Shown: positions 26,183-34,719, numbered from the stretch's first letter. The stretch: 64,000 nt of DNA from Actinoplanes oryzae (GCF_030757795.1 NZ_JAUQWH010000007.1:42500-106499); one strand, 5' to 3'. Notes: a model not told the origin generated them from the sequence alone. Made by a program: numbers and translations.

Positions 26183-26219
26183 CTAGACTAACCGTCCAGC
26201 GTCTGGACGGTTAGTCTAG
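26183..26219. promoter_or_regulatory. 17-bp perfect inverted repeat before the YheO-type regulator gene
   Basis: Arms CTAGACTAACCGTCCAG and CTGGACGGTTAGTCTAG with a 3-base centre (CGT), total 37 bp, between the iclR stop (26171) and the next start (26255). Its low GC at the ends and the lack of a T-run argue for a protein-binding site (operator of the downstream operon) more than a terminator, though it could also stop iclR transcription. Confidence 0.7.
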
Positions 26220-26254
26220 GATGCCTCGCGAAGGAACAGCGAAAGGTGTCCAGG

Positions 26255-26893
26255 GTGAGTGAACGGGAAGCCGAGGCGATCCTGTCGGCGTTGCGGCCGG
26301 TCATTGCCGGGCTTGCGGAGACGTTCGGTCCCTCGTGCGAGGTCGTGCTGCACGACTACCGCCGGGGCGAGCAATCCGTGGTCGCCGTGGCGGGCGCGGT
26401 GACCGGACGCGAAGCCGGCGGCGCGATGAGCGAGATCGGGCTGGCGATGCTGGCCCGGGGCGACGCCGCCGGCAATGACATCAACTACGTGACGCGCACC
26501 CCCGACGGCCGGGTCGTCAAGTCGTCGACGATGCCTTTGCACGACGGCGACGGCCGCCTGTTCGGCGCGTTGTGCGTCAATCTCGACGTCACCGTCCTTC
26601 GGCAAGCCGGCGATCTGCTGACCGCCCTGGCCGGGACCACCCCGGCCGCCCTGCCGACGACCACCTTCTCCAACGATTTCGACGACATCGTCGAGGCCGC
26701 GGTCCGGGCTGAGGAGCTGGCCAGCGGCAAGCCGGTCGGCAGCCTGACCCGCGGTGAACGCATCAGCCTGCTACGCACGCTCGACCGACGCGGTGTGTTC
26801 CAGGTCCGTAACGCCGTCCAACAGGTCGCCGATCGCGTCGGTGTCTCCCGCTCCGCGGTCTACGCCGACCTGGCCGAAAGCCGCCGGGCCTGA
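26255..26893 (+). CDS. YheO/DauR-type PAS-HTH transcriptional regulator
   Basis: About 212-aa regulator. The N-terminal YheO PAS-like domain contains LAETFGPSCEVVLHDYRRGE, SSTMPLHDGDGRLFGALCVN; the C-terminal HTH_22 has GERISLLRTLDRRGVFQVRN and QQVADRVGVSRSAVYADLAE. DauR of Pseudomonas, which governs D-arginine catabolism, belongs to this family (established knowledge). GTG at 26255 is chosen because AAAGGTG lies six bases before it; GTG at 26246 is an alternative. It lies 29 bp before a D-amino-acid-lyase-like gene, so it probably regulates its own operon via the inverted repeat upstream. Confidence 0.85.
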   Translation: MSEREAEAILSALRPVIAGLAETFGPSCEVVLHDYRRGEQSVVAVAGAVTGREAGGAMSEIGLAMLARGDAAGNDINYVTRTPDGRVVKSSTMPLHDGDGRLFGALCVNLDVTVLRQAGDLLTALAGTTPAALPTTTFSNDFDDIVEAAVRAEELASGKPVGSLTRGERISLLRTLDRRGVFQVRNAVQQVADRVGVSRSAVYADLAESRRA

Positions 26894-26922
26894 CCCGTCC
26901 GATCCGAGGAAGAGATTCCCCC

Positions 26923-28035
26923 ATGAACCTCCACGACGTGGAAACCCCCTTTCTCGCCGTCGACCGGCACACCGTGCTGACCAACGTGCACCGCCTCCGG
27001 TCCCGCCTGGACCGGCTCGGCACCGCGCTGCGTCCGCATGTCAAGACCGCCAAGTCCATCGACGTCGCCGCCCTGCTCGACGACGGGACACCCGGGCCGA
27101 TCACGGTGTCCACCCTGGCCGAGGCCGAGGCATTCGCCGCCGCCGGCTACCGGGACATCCTGTACGCCGTCGGCATCGCCCCCCACAAGGTCGCTCGGGT
27201 GACAGCCCTGCGTGAGCGGGGGGTCGACCTCATCGTGCTGCTCGACAGTGCCGAACAGGCAGCGTCCCTGACCGCCGGCATCCCGGCGCTCATCGAGATC
27301 GACTGCGACGGTCACCGCGGCGGCCTCCGGCCCGGCGACCCCGCGCTTCTCACCATCGCCCGGACGCTGGAGGACACCGGAGCCGACCTGCGGGGCGTGC
27401 TGACCCACGCCGGTGAGTCGTACTTCGCCGACGGCGACGACGAACTCCGGGCCGCGGCGGACAACGAGCGGCACAGCGCGGTCCGGGCCGCCGAGACGCT
27501 ACGCGCGGCCGGACACGAGGCTCCGGTGGTCAGCGTCGGATCGACCCCCACCGCGCACTTCGCCACCGACCTCACCGGCGTGACCGAGGTACGGGCCGGC
27601 AACTTCGTCTTCTTCGACCTCGTGATGGCCGGCATCGGTGTGTGCCGGATCGAGGACCTCGCGATGAGTGTGGTGGTCACGGTGATCGGCCACCGTCACG
27701 ACAAGGGCTGGATCCTCACCGATGGCGGATGGATGTCCACCTCCCGCGACCGTGGCACCTCCCGGCAGCGGGTGGACCAGGGCTACGGGCTGGTCACCGA
27801 CCTCGGCGGAACGTTGTACCCGGACCTGCTGATGACCGATGCGAGCCAGGAACACGGCATCCTGTCCATCCGCCCCGGCAGCACGGCCGCGTTGCCGGAC
27901 CTCCCGGTCGGCGCCCGGGTCCGGATCCTGCCGAATCACGCTTGTGCCACCGCCGCTCAGCACGACCGCTATCACGTGATCGAACCCGGATCGCCGACCA
28001 TCCGCGCCACTTGGCCACGCGTACGAGGCTGGTGA
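26923..28035 (+). CDS. D-serine dehydratase / D-threonine aldolase family (alanine racemase-like fold)
   Basis: 370-aa PLP enzyme, cytosolic. The N-terminal TIM-barrel contains the PLP Lys in RPHVKTAKSIDVA (near residue 40), the phosphate site region VSVGSTPTAHF, and the C-terminal beta domain has the metal pair in PNHACATAAQHD (His and Cys, near residues 345-350), the zinc site of eukaryotic-type D-serine dehydratase and D-threo-3-hydroxyaspartate dehydratase. Thus a metal-activated D-serine/D-hydroxyamino-acid lyase is expected. SD GAGGAAGAG precedes the ATG. Operon partner of the YheO-type regulator. The exact D-amino acid is not determined. Confidence 0.85.
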   Translation: MNLHDVETPFLAVDRHTVLTNVHRLRSRLDRLGTALRPHVKTAKSIDVAALLDDGTPGPITVSTLAEAEAFAAAGYRDILYAVGIAPHKVARVTALRERGVDLIVLLDSAEQAASLTAGIPALIEIDCDGHRGGLRPGDPALLTIARTLEDTGADLRGVLTHAGESYFADGDDELRAAADNERHSAVRAAETLRAAGHEAPVVSVGSTPTAHFATDLTGVTEVRAGNFVFFDLVMAGIGVCRIEDLAMSVVVTVIGHRHDKGWILTDGGWMSTSRDRGTSRQRVDQGYGLVTDLGGTLYPDLLMTDASQEHGILSIRPGSTAALPDLPVGARVRILPNHACATAAQHDRYHVIEPGSPTIRATWPRVRGW

Positions 28036-28053
28036 CGAGGCGACAGGCGCCTT

Positions 28054-30549
28054 TCAGCGGCCCGCGTACGCCTCCACGACGATCGCGGCCGGGTCGAAGC
28101 CCTCCGGCAGCCCCTCCAGCGCGACCACCACCTCGTCGCCCGGGCGCAGGTCGAGGTAGTTGTCGCTGTAACGCACCCCGGGCACCCCGGCCGACACCCG
28201 CGCCTGATAGGTGAGCGCGGCCGCGTGCACGGTGACCGTGGCCGTGGTGTCACCGGTGCGCGACACCGTCCACTTGGGGGGCTCGCCGCTCAGTCGCAGG
28301 TCGCGCACCTCGCCACCGAACAGCCGGTTGGCCCCGAACACGCCGTCGCCGCTGCGCACCCAGGCCCACTCGCCCGTACGCAGGAACTCCGACCGTGCCC
28401 AGACGCGCCTGGACTCGCCGCCCGCCAGCTCGACGGCCACCTCACGCGACTCGGTGACCACGCCGGCGGCGTCGGTCAGGTCGACCAGCGCGGTGGTCCG
28501 TACGGGGGAAGGGATGCTGTTGCTGACCCACAGCTCCAGCCCGGCCGCGCCCTGGGCGAAGGTCGCCACGACCGGCGCGAAGGCCCGGCGCAACGCGTAC
28601 CAGCTGGACTTGGGCACCGCCTCGTGGTCGACCACCGACCAGCTGAAGCCCGGCCAGACGTCGTTGAACTGCCACACCAGCGTGCCGCTGCAGTGCGGCT
28701 GGCGCCGGCGGTAGTGCTCGACGCCGAACTTGAGCCCCTCCGCCTGCGCGGCCATGGTGAAGTCGACGTACTGGGGCATGGTCGCGGGCAGTCCGGTGAC
28801 GATCTCGAGCACCGCGTCGCCCTTGTTCTTCGGGTGGTCCTTGTTGTGCGCGTCGAACGACTCGCTGTGGATGGACAGCTGCCCGGCCGGGATCCACCGC
28901 TGCAGCGTCTCCAGTGCCGGGGAGGCGTGGATGCCGAACTCGCTGATGAACTTGCCCAGGTCGTTGGCGTAGCGCCGGTGGTGACGAGCCTGACCCGGGT
29001 CGTCGTACGGGCCGCCGCCGGCACCGAAGTCGAATCCGTGCCACACCTCCCACGCGTGCCGGTCGCCGTCGCGGACGCCGTTCACCGCCATCCAGCCCTC
29101 GGACTCGTCCTCCCCCCACGGGCTGCCCGGCCAGTAGGGCACCGTGCCGTCGAGGCGCGCCACGGTGTCGGGCAGGATCCGGTGGAAGAAGTCGTAGCCC
29201 CAGTTGCCCGGCTCGTAGCCCTGGTAGGCGAAGCCGTGGATCAGCTGGACCTCGTTGTTGCCGCTCCACACCGCGATGCTGGCCCGGTTGCGCAGCCGGC
29301 GGACCTGGTACTCGGCCTCGAGCGTGACCTCGCGCCGCAGCACCGGGTCGTCGCTCGGATAGTCGATGCACGCGAACATGAAGTCCTGCCAGACGAGCAC
29401 GCCGAGCTCGTCGGTGAGGGCGTAGAACGCGTCCTGTTCGTAGATGCCGCCGCCCCAGATGCGGAGCATGGTCATGTTGGCGTCGCGGGCGAGCCCGATC
29501 AGGTCGCGGTAGCGCGCCTCGCTCACCGAGCCGACCAGCATGTCGGCCGGCAGCCAGGCGGCACCGCGGGCGAAGATGGGCACGCCGTTGAGCAGGAACC
29601 GGAAGAGGCGGCCCCCCTCGGGGTCGGGCGAGCGGTCGAGCGCGATCGTCCGCAGGCCGACGCGGTCGGTACGGGTGTCGAGCACCTCGCCACCGGCGCC
29701 GATCAGCTCGATCACCACGTCGTAGAGCGCCGGGGTGCCCAGGTCGTGCGTCCACCACAGCTCGGCGTCGTCGATGGTCACGGTGGCGGTCGCCAGGCCG
29801 GGCAGATCAATCGTGTGTCCGGCGCCGCTCGGTGCCGTCAGCGTCACCCGGGCGTTGGCCGGCGCGTCGGCCTCGACGGTGACGGACACCGAAGCCGACG
29901 TGCCTTCGATGGCATCCGTACGGATGTGGTGCCCGGTGATCGACGCGGCCGCCAGCACGCGCAACTCGACCGGACGCCAGATGCCCACCGACGGTACGCG
30001 TGGCCCGAAGTCCCAGCCCCACGAGAAGGTCGCCTTGCGCCGCAACGTGGCCAGCGGCAGCGCATCGGACAAGCCCCCCTCGCCCGCGTCGCCGAACATC
30101 GGGCCCAGACGCTCCCCCATGGCGATGGCGGACTCGGGCGGGGTCAGCCCCTCCAGCGGCGGCCGGAAGCGGACGAGCAGCTCGTTGCGGTCGGCCAGGG
30201 CGACGTCGGCCTCAAACGGGCGGAACATGTTCTCGTGGTGCCCGAGGTGCTCGCCGTTGAGCCACACGTCGGCCACGGTGTCGAGGCCGTGGAAGACGAG
30301 CCGGGTCCGCGCGCCGGGGCCGGCATCAGGCCGGGGAAAAGTGGTGCGGAACCACCAGTCCCGCTCCTCGATCCAGCGGACGGAGTCCTCGTTGCGGTCG
30401 TAGTACGGGTTCTCGATGCGGCCCGCGGCGAGCAGCGACTCGTGCACCCCGCCCGGCACCACGGCCGGGATCCACCGGGCGCCCTCCAGCGCGGCCGGAT
30501 CGCTACCGGTCGGCGCCTCGGCCAGCTCGAAGTCGTGCAGGAAGGTCAT
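28054..30549 (-). CDS. Glycoside hydrolase family 2 (beta-mannosidase-like)
   Basis: 831-aa exo-glycosidase without signal peptide. N-terminal sugar-binding jelly roll (HGLDTVADVWLNGEHLGHHE), immunoglobulin-like GH2 domain, then the TIM barrel with RIWGGGIYEQDAFY, acid/base Glu in SGNNEVQLIHG (near residue 432) and nucleophile Glu in KFISEFGIHA (near 536), and the W-rich LVWQFNDVWPGFSWSVVDHE block typical of beta-mannosidases. Its ATG overlaps the stop of the upstream MFS gene (ATGA), so uptake and cytosolic cleavage of a beta-mannoside or related disaccharide are coupled. Regulation by the divergent TetR at 31940 is likely. Confidence 0.9.
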   Translation of the reverse strand: MTFLHDFELAEAPTGSDPAALEGARWIPAVVPGGVHESLLAAGRIENPYYDRNEDSVRWIEERDWWFRTTFPRPDAGPGARTRLVFHGLDTVADVWLNGEHLGHHENMFRPFEADVALADRNELLVRFRPPLEGLTPPESAIAMGERLGPMFGDAGEGGLSDALPLATLRRKATFSWGWDFGPRVPSVGIWRPVELRVLAAASITGHHIRTDAIEGTSASVSVTVEADAPANARVTLTAPSGAGHTIDLPGLATATVTIDDAELWWTHDLGTPALYDVVIELIGAGGEVLDTRTDRVGLRTIALDRSPDPEGGRLFRFLLNGVPIFARGAAWLPADMLVGSVSEARYRDLIGLARDANMTMLRIWGGGIYEQDAFYALTDELGVLVWQDFMFACIDYPSDDPVLRREVTLEAEYQVRRLRNRASIAVWSGNNEVQLIHGFAYQGYEPGNWGYDFFHRILPDTVARLDGTVPYWPGSPWGEDESEGWMAVNGVRDGDRHAWEVWHGFDFGAGGGPYDDPGQARHHRRYANDLGKFISEFGIHASPALETLQRWIPAGQLSIHSESFDAHNKDHPKNKGDAVLEIVTGLPATMPQYVDFTMAAQAEGLKFGVEHYRRRQPHCSGTLVWQFNDVWPGFSWSVVDHEAVPKSSWYALRRAFAPVVATFAQGAAGLELWVSNSIPSPVRTTALVDLTDAAGVVTESREVAVELAGGESRRVWARSEFLRTGEWAWVRSGDGVFGANRLFGGEVRDLRLSGEPPKWTVSRTGDTTATVTVHAAALTYQARVSAGVPGVRYSDNYLDLRPGDEVVVALEGLPEGFDPAAIVVEAYAGR

Positions 30550-31841
30550 GCCAGGGTCCTTTCGTCGGACGCCGTCCGGGAGACGAGGTCGTGGCGGGTG
30601 ATGGGGGCGGTGCGGCCGGACTCGTCGTGCTCCTGGCCGATCTCGGGCACGCGCCGCACCGACACGGCGCCGAGCACCCCGAGCAGGGCCAGGAAGCCGA
30701 ACAGTGCGGTGTAGCCGCCGATCGCGAGCAGCAGCGGCGCGACGAACGGCACGACCGACTGCGGCAGCGAGTTGGCGATGTTGATGATGGCCAGGTCCTT
30801 GCCGGCGTCGTCGGTGCTGGGCAGCACGCGGACGCACATCGCGAGGTCGATCGCGAAGAACGCGCCGGTGCCGATGCCGAGCAGGCCGGTGGCGACGTAG
30901 ACGAAGGCGAGCGACGGCGCGAACGCCATCAGCACCAGGGCGACGGCGGCGACGACACCGGCGAACACGATGAACGGCTTCTGCCGGCGTACGGCGTCGG
31001 ACAGGTAACCGGCACTCACGCTCGTGACGGCCAGCAGGACGACCGAGATGAGCGACAACTGCAGCACCATGCCGCCGACCTCGTCCTCGGCGACGTCGAA
31101 GCGCTGCAGCAGATAGAACGCGTTGTACGAGCTGCTCGCGTACGCGCAGGTGATGAGGAAGCGAACCAGCCAGGCCCAGCCGAACGCGGGGTGGTGGCGC
31201 GGGTTGATCCAGAACGTGCGCAGGAAGTTCTCGCCGCCGCGGCCGCGCACGCCCCGGGTGTCACGCAGCAGGACGACGGCGAGGACACCGGCGATCGCGG
31301 CCACCGCGGCCACCGCCTGCCACTGCCGGGCGGACCCGGCCTCGAAACCGTTGGCCAGCGCGAGCCCGGCCAGCGGACCGACCGCGATCGTCAGTCCGAC
31401 CAGCCCGGACACGCCGCCGCGGCGCTCGGCCGGCACCTGGTCGGCGACCAGCGCGTTGGTGGCCGCGTACTGGAAGTTGAAGAGGGCCTGCACGAAGGCC
31501 CAGAGCAGGACGACCTGCCAGACGCTGGTCGCCGCGCCCAGCGCGACCAGGGCGGCGGCGCCGGCGAGCGAGCCGGTGAGGATCCAGGTGCGGCGGCGGC
31601 CGAACCGCCAGAGCGTGCGGTCGCTGATGCGCCCGGCGATCGGGTTGAAGACGAGGGCGACGAGCGCGCCGGCTCCGGTCACGATGCCGAAGGCGCTGGT
31701 GGCGTCGTCGCCGGCGAGGTCGGAGAGACGAAGGGTGAGCAGCAGCTGCACCGGGGTGAGCAGGGCGACGTAAAACCCGACCTGCGAGACGAGCAGGGCG
31801 GGGACGAGACGACCGAGAGAGGTACGGGGGGAGACGGTCAT
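30546..31841 (-). CDS. MFS transporter, glycoside (GPH-like) importer
   Basis: 431-aa, 12-TM transporter. N-terminal LLTPVQLLLTLRLSDLAGDD, loop 2-3 region GRISDRTLWRFGRRRTWIL and the later VRVLPSTDDAGKDLAIINIA are shared with actinobacterial sugar MFS carriers encoded beside cytosolic glycosidases; the MFS at 48785-50050 has the same DAG(K/R)DL motif. AAGGAAG precedes the ATG. Operon with GH2 (4-bp overlap). A TetR-type operator lies in the 98-bp divergent spacer. Confidence 0.87.
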   Translation of the reverse strand: MTVSPRTSLGRLVPALLVSQVGFYVALLTPVQLLLTLRLSDLAGDDATSAFGIVTGAGALVALVFNPIAGRISDRTLWRFGRRRTWILTGSLAGAAALVALGAATSVWQVVLLWAFVQALFNFQYAATNALVADQVPAERRGGVSGLVGLTIAVGPLAGLALANGFEAGSARQWQAVAAVAAIAGVLAVVLLRDTRGVRGRGGENFLRTFWINPRHHPAFGWAWLVRFLITCAYASSSYNAFYLLQRFDVAEDEVGGMVLQLSLISVVLLAVTSVSAGYLSDAVRRQKPFIVFAGVVAAVALVLMAFAPSLAFVYVATGLLGIGTGAFFAIDLAMCVRVLPSTDDAGKDLAIINIANSLPQSVVPFVAPLLLAIGGYTALFGFLALLGVLGAVSVRRVPEIGQEHDESGRTAPITRHDLVSRTASDERTLA

Positions 31842-31886
31842 GTGGCACTTCCTTGGGTTGTGCGTTAACGGGACCGTAACCCAAGT

Positions 31887-31901
31887 TGGTAGTAACTACC
31901 A
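31887..31901. promoter_or_regulatory. Operator in the MFS-GH2 / TetR divergent spacer
   Basis: TGGTAGT-A-ACTACCA, 7-bp perfect arms, centred between the divergent starts. A second, looser repeat (GTTAACGG-GA-CCGTAAC-like) lies at 31864-31880, closer to the transporter. Likely binding sites of the TetR protein encoded to the right. Confidence 0.6.
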
Positions 31902-31939
31902 GAAGAAAAGTCGCTCCCGTATCCCGGTATGCTCGGGGA

Positions 31940-32563
31940 GTGGGACTTCGCGAACAAAACGCCCGTCGGACGAGGTCAGCGATCGCCGAGGTGGCCCTGC
32001 GCCTGTTCGAGGACCAGGGCTACGACGACACGACCATGGAGCAGATAGCCGCGGCGGCCGACGTCGGCACGTCCACGCTCTACCGCTACTTCCCGACCAA
32101 GGACAGCACGCTGCTCGACCACCCGTTCCTCGAGGCACGCACGGTGGCCGACCTCCTCGCCGACCGACCGGCCGGCGAGCCCATCGACGTGGCGCTGGGC
32201 CACGCGCTGGCGGACCACCTGGCCGCACTCGACCACAACATCGAAGACATTGCCCGCGTACGCCTCCAGATCGACCGCAATCCCGCGGTGCGCGCCCGCG
32301 TGTGGGACGTCTGGGCCCGCCACGAGGCCCTGCTCGAGCAGGCCATCGCCGACCGCCTCGCCGCGTCGCCGGACGCGCTGGAGATCCAGGTGGCCGCGCA
32401 CACCACCCAGATGATCACGCAGATGGCTCTCGACCAGGCCCGCTCCACGGTCAGCCCGGAATCCCTGGCCGTGTACGCGGAACGGGTCGTGGCGCTGCTG
32501 GATTCCGGGACCGTGATGCTGCCGCGCCTGCCCGCTCAGCCGGGCCCCGGCGAGCAGGCGTAG
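31940..32563 (+). CDS. TetR family regulator of the MFS-GH2 operon
   Basis: 207-aa repressor. HTH at residues about 10-55: ARRTRSAIAEVALRLFEDQG, YDDTTMEQIAAAADVGTSTL and YRYFPTKDSTLLDH. GTG at 31940 (GLREQNARRTRS) has a -10-like TATGCT at 31928-31933, compatible with a leaderless transcript; an in-frame GTG at 31886 would run through the operator and is unlikely. Divergent from the transporter-glycosidase operon, with palindromes between; control of that operon is the simplest reading. Confidence 0.87.
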   Translation: MGLREQNARRTRSAIAEVALRLFEDQGYDDTTMEQIAAAADVGTSTLYRYFPTKDSTLLDHPFLEARTVADLLADRPAGEPIDVALGHALADHLAALDHNIEDIARVRLQIDRNPAVRARVWDVWARHEALLEQAIADRLAASPDALEIQVAAHTTQMITQMALDQARSTVSPESLAVYAERVVALLDSGTVMLPRLPAQPGPGEQA

Positions 32564-32655
32564 GCCGCCGCATCCGATCGCCGGGTGAACGGACCACCGC
32601 CGCGATTCGTCGGCCCCAGAGGTAGGACCCATGACTTCCCAGGGGAGGAGACGGC

Positions 32656-33531
32656 GTGCCCTTCGCACTGTCCAACGGCATCCAGCTCTGCTACGAGACC
32701 TTCGGCGACCCCGGCGACCCGCCGATGCTGCTGATCATGGGGGTGGGCGAGCAGCTCCTCGGCTGGCCCGACGGCTTCTGCGAGCTGCTCGCCGCCCGGG
32801 GCTTTCACGTGATCCGCTTCGACAACCGGGACGTCGGGCTGTCGACCTGGCTCGACGATCTCGGCGAGGTGGACCTGCCCGGCCTGCTCGCCGGCGACCT
32901 CTCCACCGTACGGTATGAACTGTCCGATCTGGCGGCCGACACCCTCGGCCTGCTCGAGGCCCTGGGCATCACCCGGGTTCATCTGGCCGGATTGTCGATG
33001 GGCGGCGGCATCGCCCAACTGCTCGCGATCGGCCACCCCGAGCTGGTCGCCAGCCTGGCCTCGATCAGCTCCAGCACGAGCAACCGATCCGTCGGCGGGA
33101 CCGCCCTCGACGACCCGGCCGTGATGCTGCCCCTGCCCGGCGCCGACCGCGCGACGGCCGTCGCCGCCGAGGCCGCCCTGCACCGCCTCATCGGCTCACC
33201 CGGCGGCGAGCTCCGGACGAGCGACGAGGAGCTGACCCGGCGGGCCGCCGCGAAGTACGACCGCGCCTACCACCCGGCCGGAACACTGCGCCAGATCGCC
33301 GCGAACAACACCACGGCCGACCGCACCGAGGACCTGCGCACCGTGCAGGCCCCGACGGTCGTCATCCACGGCGAGCACGACCCGCTGACCAATGTCAGCG
33401 GCGGCCGGGCCACCGCCGAGGCGATCCCGGGGGCGGACCTGCTCGTGATCCCGGGCATGGGCCACGATCTGCCGGAACCGGCGTGGACCCGGATCGCGGA
33501 CGCGATCGCGGCCAACGCGGCCCGCGTCTGA
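32656..33531 (+). CDS. Alpha/beta hydrolase
   Basis: 291-aa alpha/beta hydrolase, no signal peptide. Nucleophile elbow AGLSMGGGIAQLLA (Ser near residue 115), HGEHDPLTN with the acid Asp near 240 and catalytic His in PGMGHDLPEP near 270. The sequence RFDNRDVGLSTWLD near residue 55 is typical of the aclacinomycin methylesterase RdmC / esterase subgroup of actinomycetes. GTG start at 32656 after AGGGGAGGAG, a strong SD. Free-standing gene; substrate unknown. Confidence 0.87.
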   Translation: MPFALSNGIQLCYETFGDPGDPPMLLIMGVGEQLLGWPDGFCELLAARGFHVIRFDNRDVGLSTWLDDLGEVDLPGLLAGDLSTVRYELSDLAADTLGLLEALGITRVHLAGLSMGGGIAQLLAIGHPELVASLASISSSTSNRSVGGTALDDPAVMLPLPGADRATAVAAEAALHRLIGSPGGELRTSDEELTRRAAAKYDRAYHPAGTLRQIAANNTTADRTEDLRTVQAPTVVIHGEHDPLTNVSGGRATAEAIPGADLLVIPGMGHDLPEPAWTRIADAIAANAARV

Positions 33532-33539
33532 GAAGCGTT

Positions 33540-33800
33540 CCTCATCAGGCGCGGGCCGGTGGGACTGTTCACTTGGAGCAGCAGCTCGGCGATGGTGCCG
33601 GTGCGGGGCTGCTCGGCAATCTTGGCCGCGGTGACCAGCGAGCCGGTGACCGCCACCGCCACCGTGGCGGCGCCGGCCAGGCTGAGCACCCCGGAGGCGA
33701 CGGCGAAGGCCCCGGCGATCGCGGTGAACGGAGATCCCCTCAGGGCCGTCGTGCGGATTGATTCGACTCGATCGGATTGCTCGGCCTCGTGCTCGAGCAC
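33540..33800 (-). pseudogene. Coding-like fragment with one hydrophobic segment, probable relic
   Basis: Minus-strand frame with strong G/C third-position bias from a GTG at 33800 reads VLEHEAEQSDRVESIRTTAL, then a hydrophobic stretch (FTAIAGAFAVASGVLSLAGA ...VAVTGSLVTAAK) and IAEQPRTGTIAELLLQVNSP. It has no stop before it runs antisense into the hydrolase gene, so its real 3' end seems lost. Family not recognised. Could also be a fortuitous frame; weak call. Confidence 0.35.
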
Positions 33801-33822
33801 CGTGACCCGAGAGGTGGAACTG

Positions 33823-34281
33823 ATGCCCACGATCTCCCGCACCGCCGCACGGCTCGCCGCTGCCGCGGCGATCACCACGACGCTCGCCCTCGCCGGCGGC
33901 GTACCGGCTTCGGCCGCGCCCGCTCCGAAGGCCGCCCCCGCCCCGGAGGCCGCGCCCAGCACCTGGACCCTCGTCGACACCCAGCTGGACAACTGCGTCC
34001 TGCCCGACGACCCGCGCGTGCTGTACTTCTTCGTCGTCCTCGACGGCACCTGGTCGAAGCAGATCACCGTCGACTACACCGGCCTGCCCGCCGGCGTCAC
34101 CGAGTACAGCAAGGCCGTGATCCCGCCCGGCTCGGGCGACGGCCACATCGTGCAGCCCTACCTGCCGCTCTACACGGTGCACAACGCCCAGCTCGGCCAC
34201 TATGTGGCGCAGATGCGGGCCACCGACGGCGCCGTCACGCAGAGCGTCGACATTCCGATCGACGTCCAGGCCACCTGCTGA
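33823..34281 (+). CDS. Small secreted protein, possibly DUF5980-like
   Basis: 152-aa protein with a clear Sec signal peptide (TISRTAARLAAAAAITTTLA..., cleavage after ...PASA near residue 32) followed by an Ala/Pro linker and a compact beta-rich domain: STWTLVDTQLDNCVLPDDPR, YFFVVLDGTWSKQITVDYTG, VTEYSKAVIPPGSGDG and HYVAQMRATDGAVTQSVDIP. Two Cys (after DN, and the last residue) could form a disulfide closing the domain. The pattern recalls the actinobacterial DUF5980 family, from memory. ATG at 33823 has GAGAGGTGGA upstream. Function unknown; extracellular. Confidence 0.75.
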   Translation: MPTISRTAARLAAAAAITTTLALAGGVPASAAPAPKAAPAPEAAPSTWTLVDTQLDNCVLPDDPRVLYFFVVLDGTWSKQITVDYTGLPAGVTEYSKAVIPPGSGDGHIVQPYLPLYTVHNAQLGHYVAQMRATDGAVTQSVDIPIDVQATC

Positions 34282-34347
34282 TGTCGTCCTGACGCACGAG
34301 GGCGGTCCCGTCGCGGCCGGAAGCCGCCGGCGGGACCGTCGCCACGC

Positions 34348-34560
34348 TCAGGCGGCCCAGATCCCCGGCGTCCGGCCCGACCACGGCGCCGCCTGCTCGA
34401 GCTGGGCGGCCAGGCGGAACAGGACGTCCTCGCGGCCGTAGCCGGCGGCGTACTGCAGCCCGATCGGCAGGCCGGTCGCGGCATCGGCGCCGGACGGCAC
34501 GGACATGGCCGGTGTGCCCGCGACGTTGGCCGCCAGGCCCGGCAGGCCGTCCGGCTGCAC
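34348..34560 (-). pseudogene. Amidase C-terminal relic
   Basis: Minus-strand remnant ending LAANVAGTPAMSVPSGADA, TGLPIGLQYAAGYGREDVLF, RLAAQLEQAAPWSGRTPGIW. This is the C-terminal end of an amidase-signature enzyme; the Ser-cisSer-Lys catalytic core lies N-terminal and is gone. Similarity ends at about 34560, exactly where plus-strand TetR sequence begins. Confidence 0.75.
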
Positions 34561-34719
34561 GGCATGTGCGCCGCGGCCGGCCTCCCCGACCCGGAGCGCA
34601 CCACCGCCGAGATCACCTTCCTGCTGGAAGGCGCGCAGGTCAGCCACCAGAACGGCAGCATCGACCGGGTCGGCGAGCGGCTGATGAGCATCGTCGAGGC
34701 CCTGCTCGACCGGGCGTGA
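34561..34719 (+). pseudogene. TetR C-terminal relic
   Basis: Plus-strand fragment GMCAAAGLPDPERTTAEITF, LLEGAQVSHQNGSIDRVGER, LMSIVEALLDRA and stop at 34717-34719: the last helices of a TetR regulator ligand domain. No HTH remains. Joined head to head to the amidase relic; the original divergent pair apparently lost both 5' halves and the shared promoter. Confidence 0.75.

Noticed and set aside
28036..28053. AGGCGCCT palindrome between convergent genes as a terminator
   Set aside because: Too short (8 bp) and no stem beyond it.
28225..30714. 829-codon plus-strand frame opposite the GH2 gene
   Set aside because: Antisense of a clear glycosidase with both catalytic Glu motifs; not a gene.
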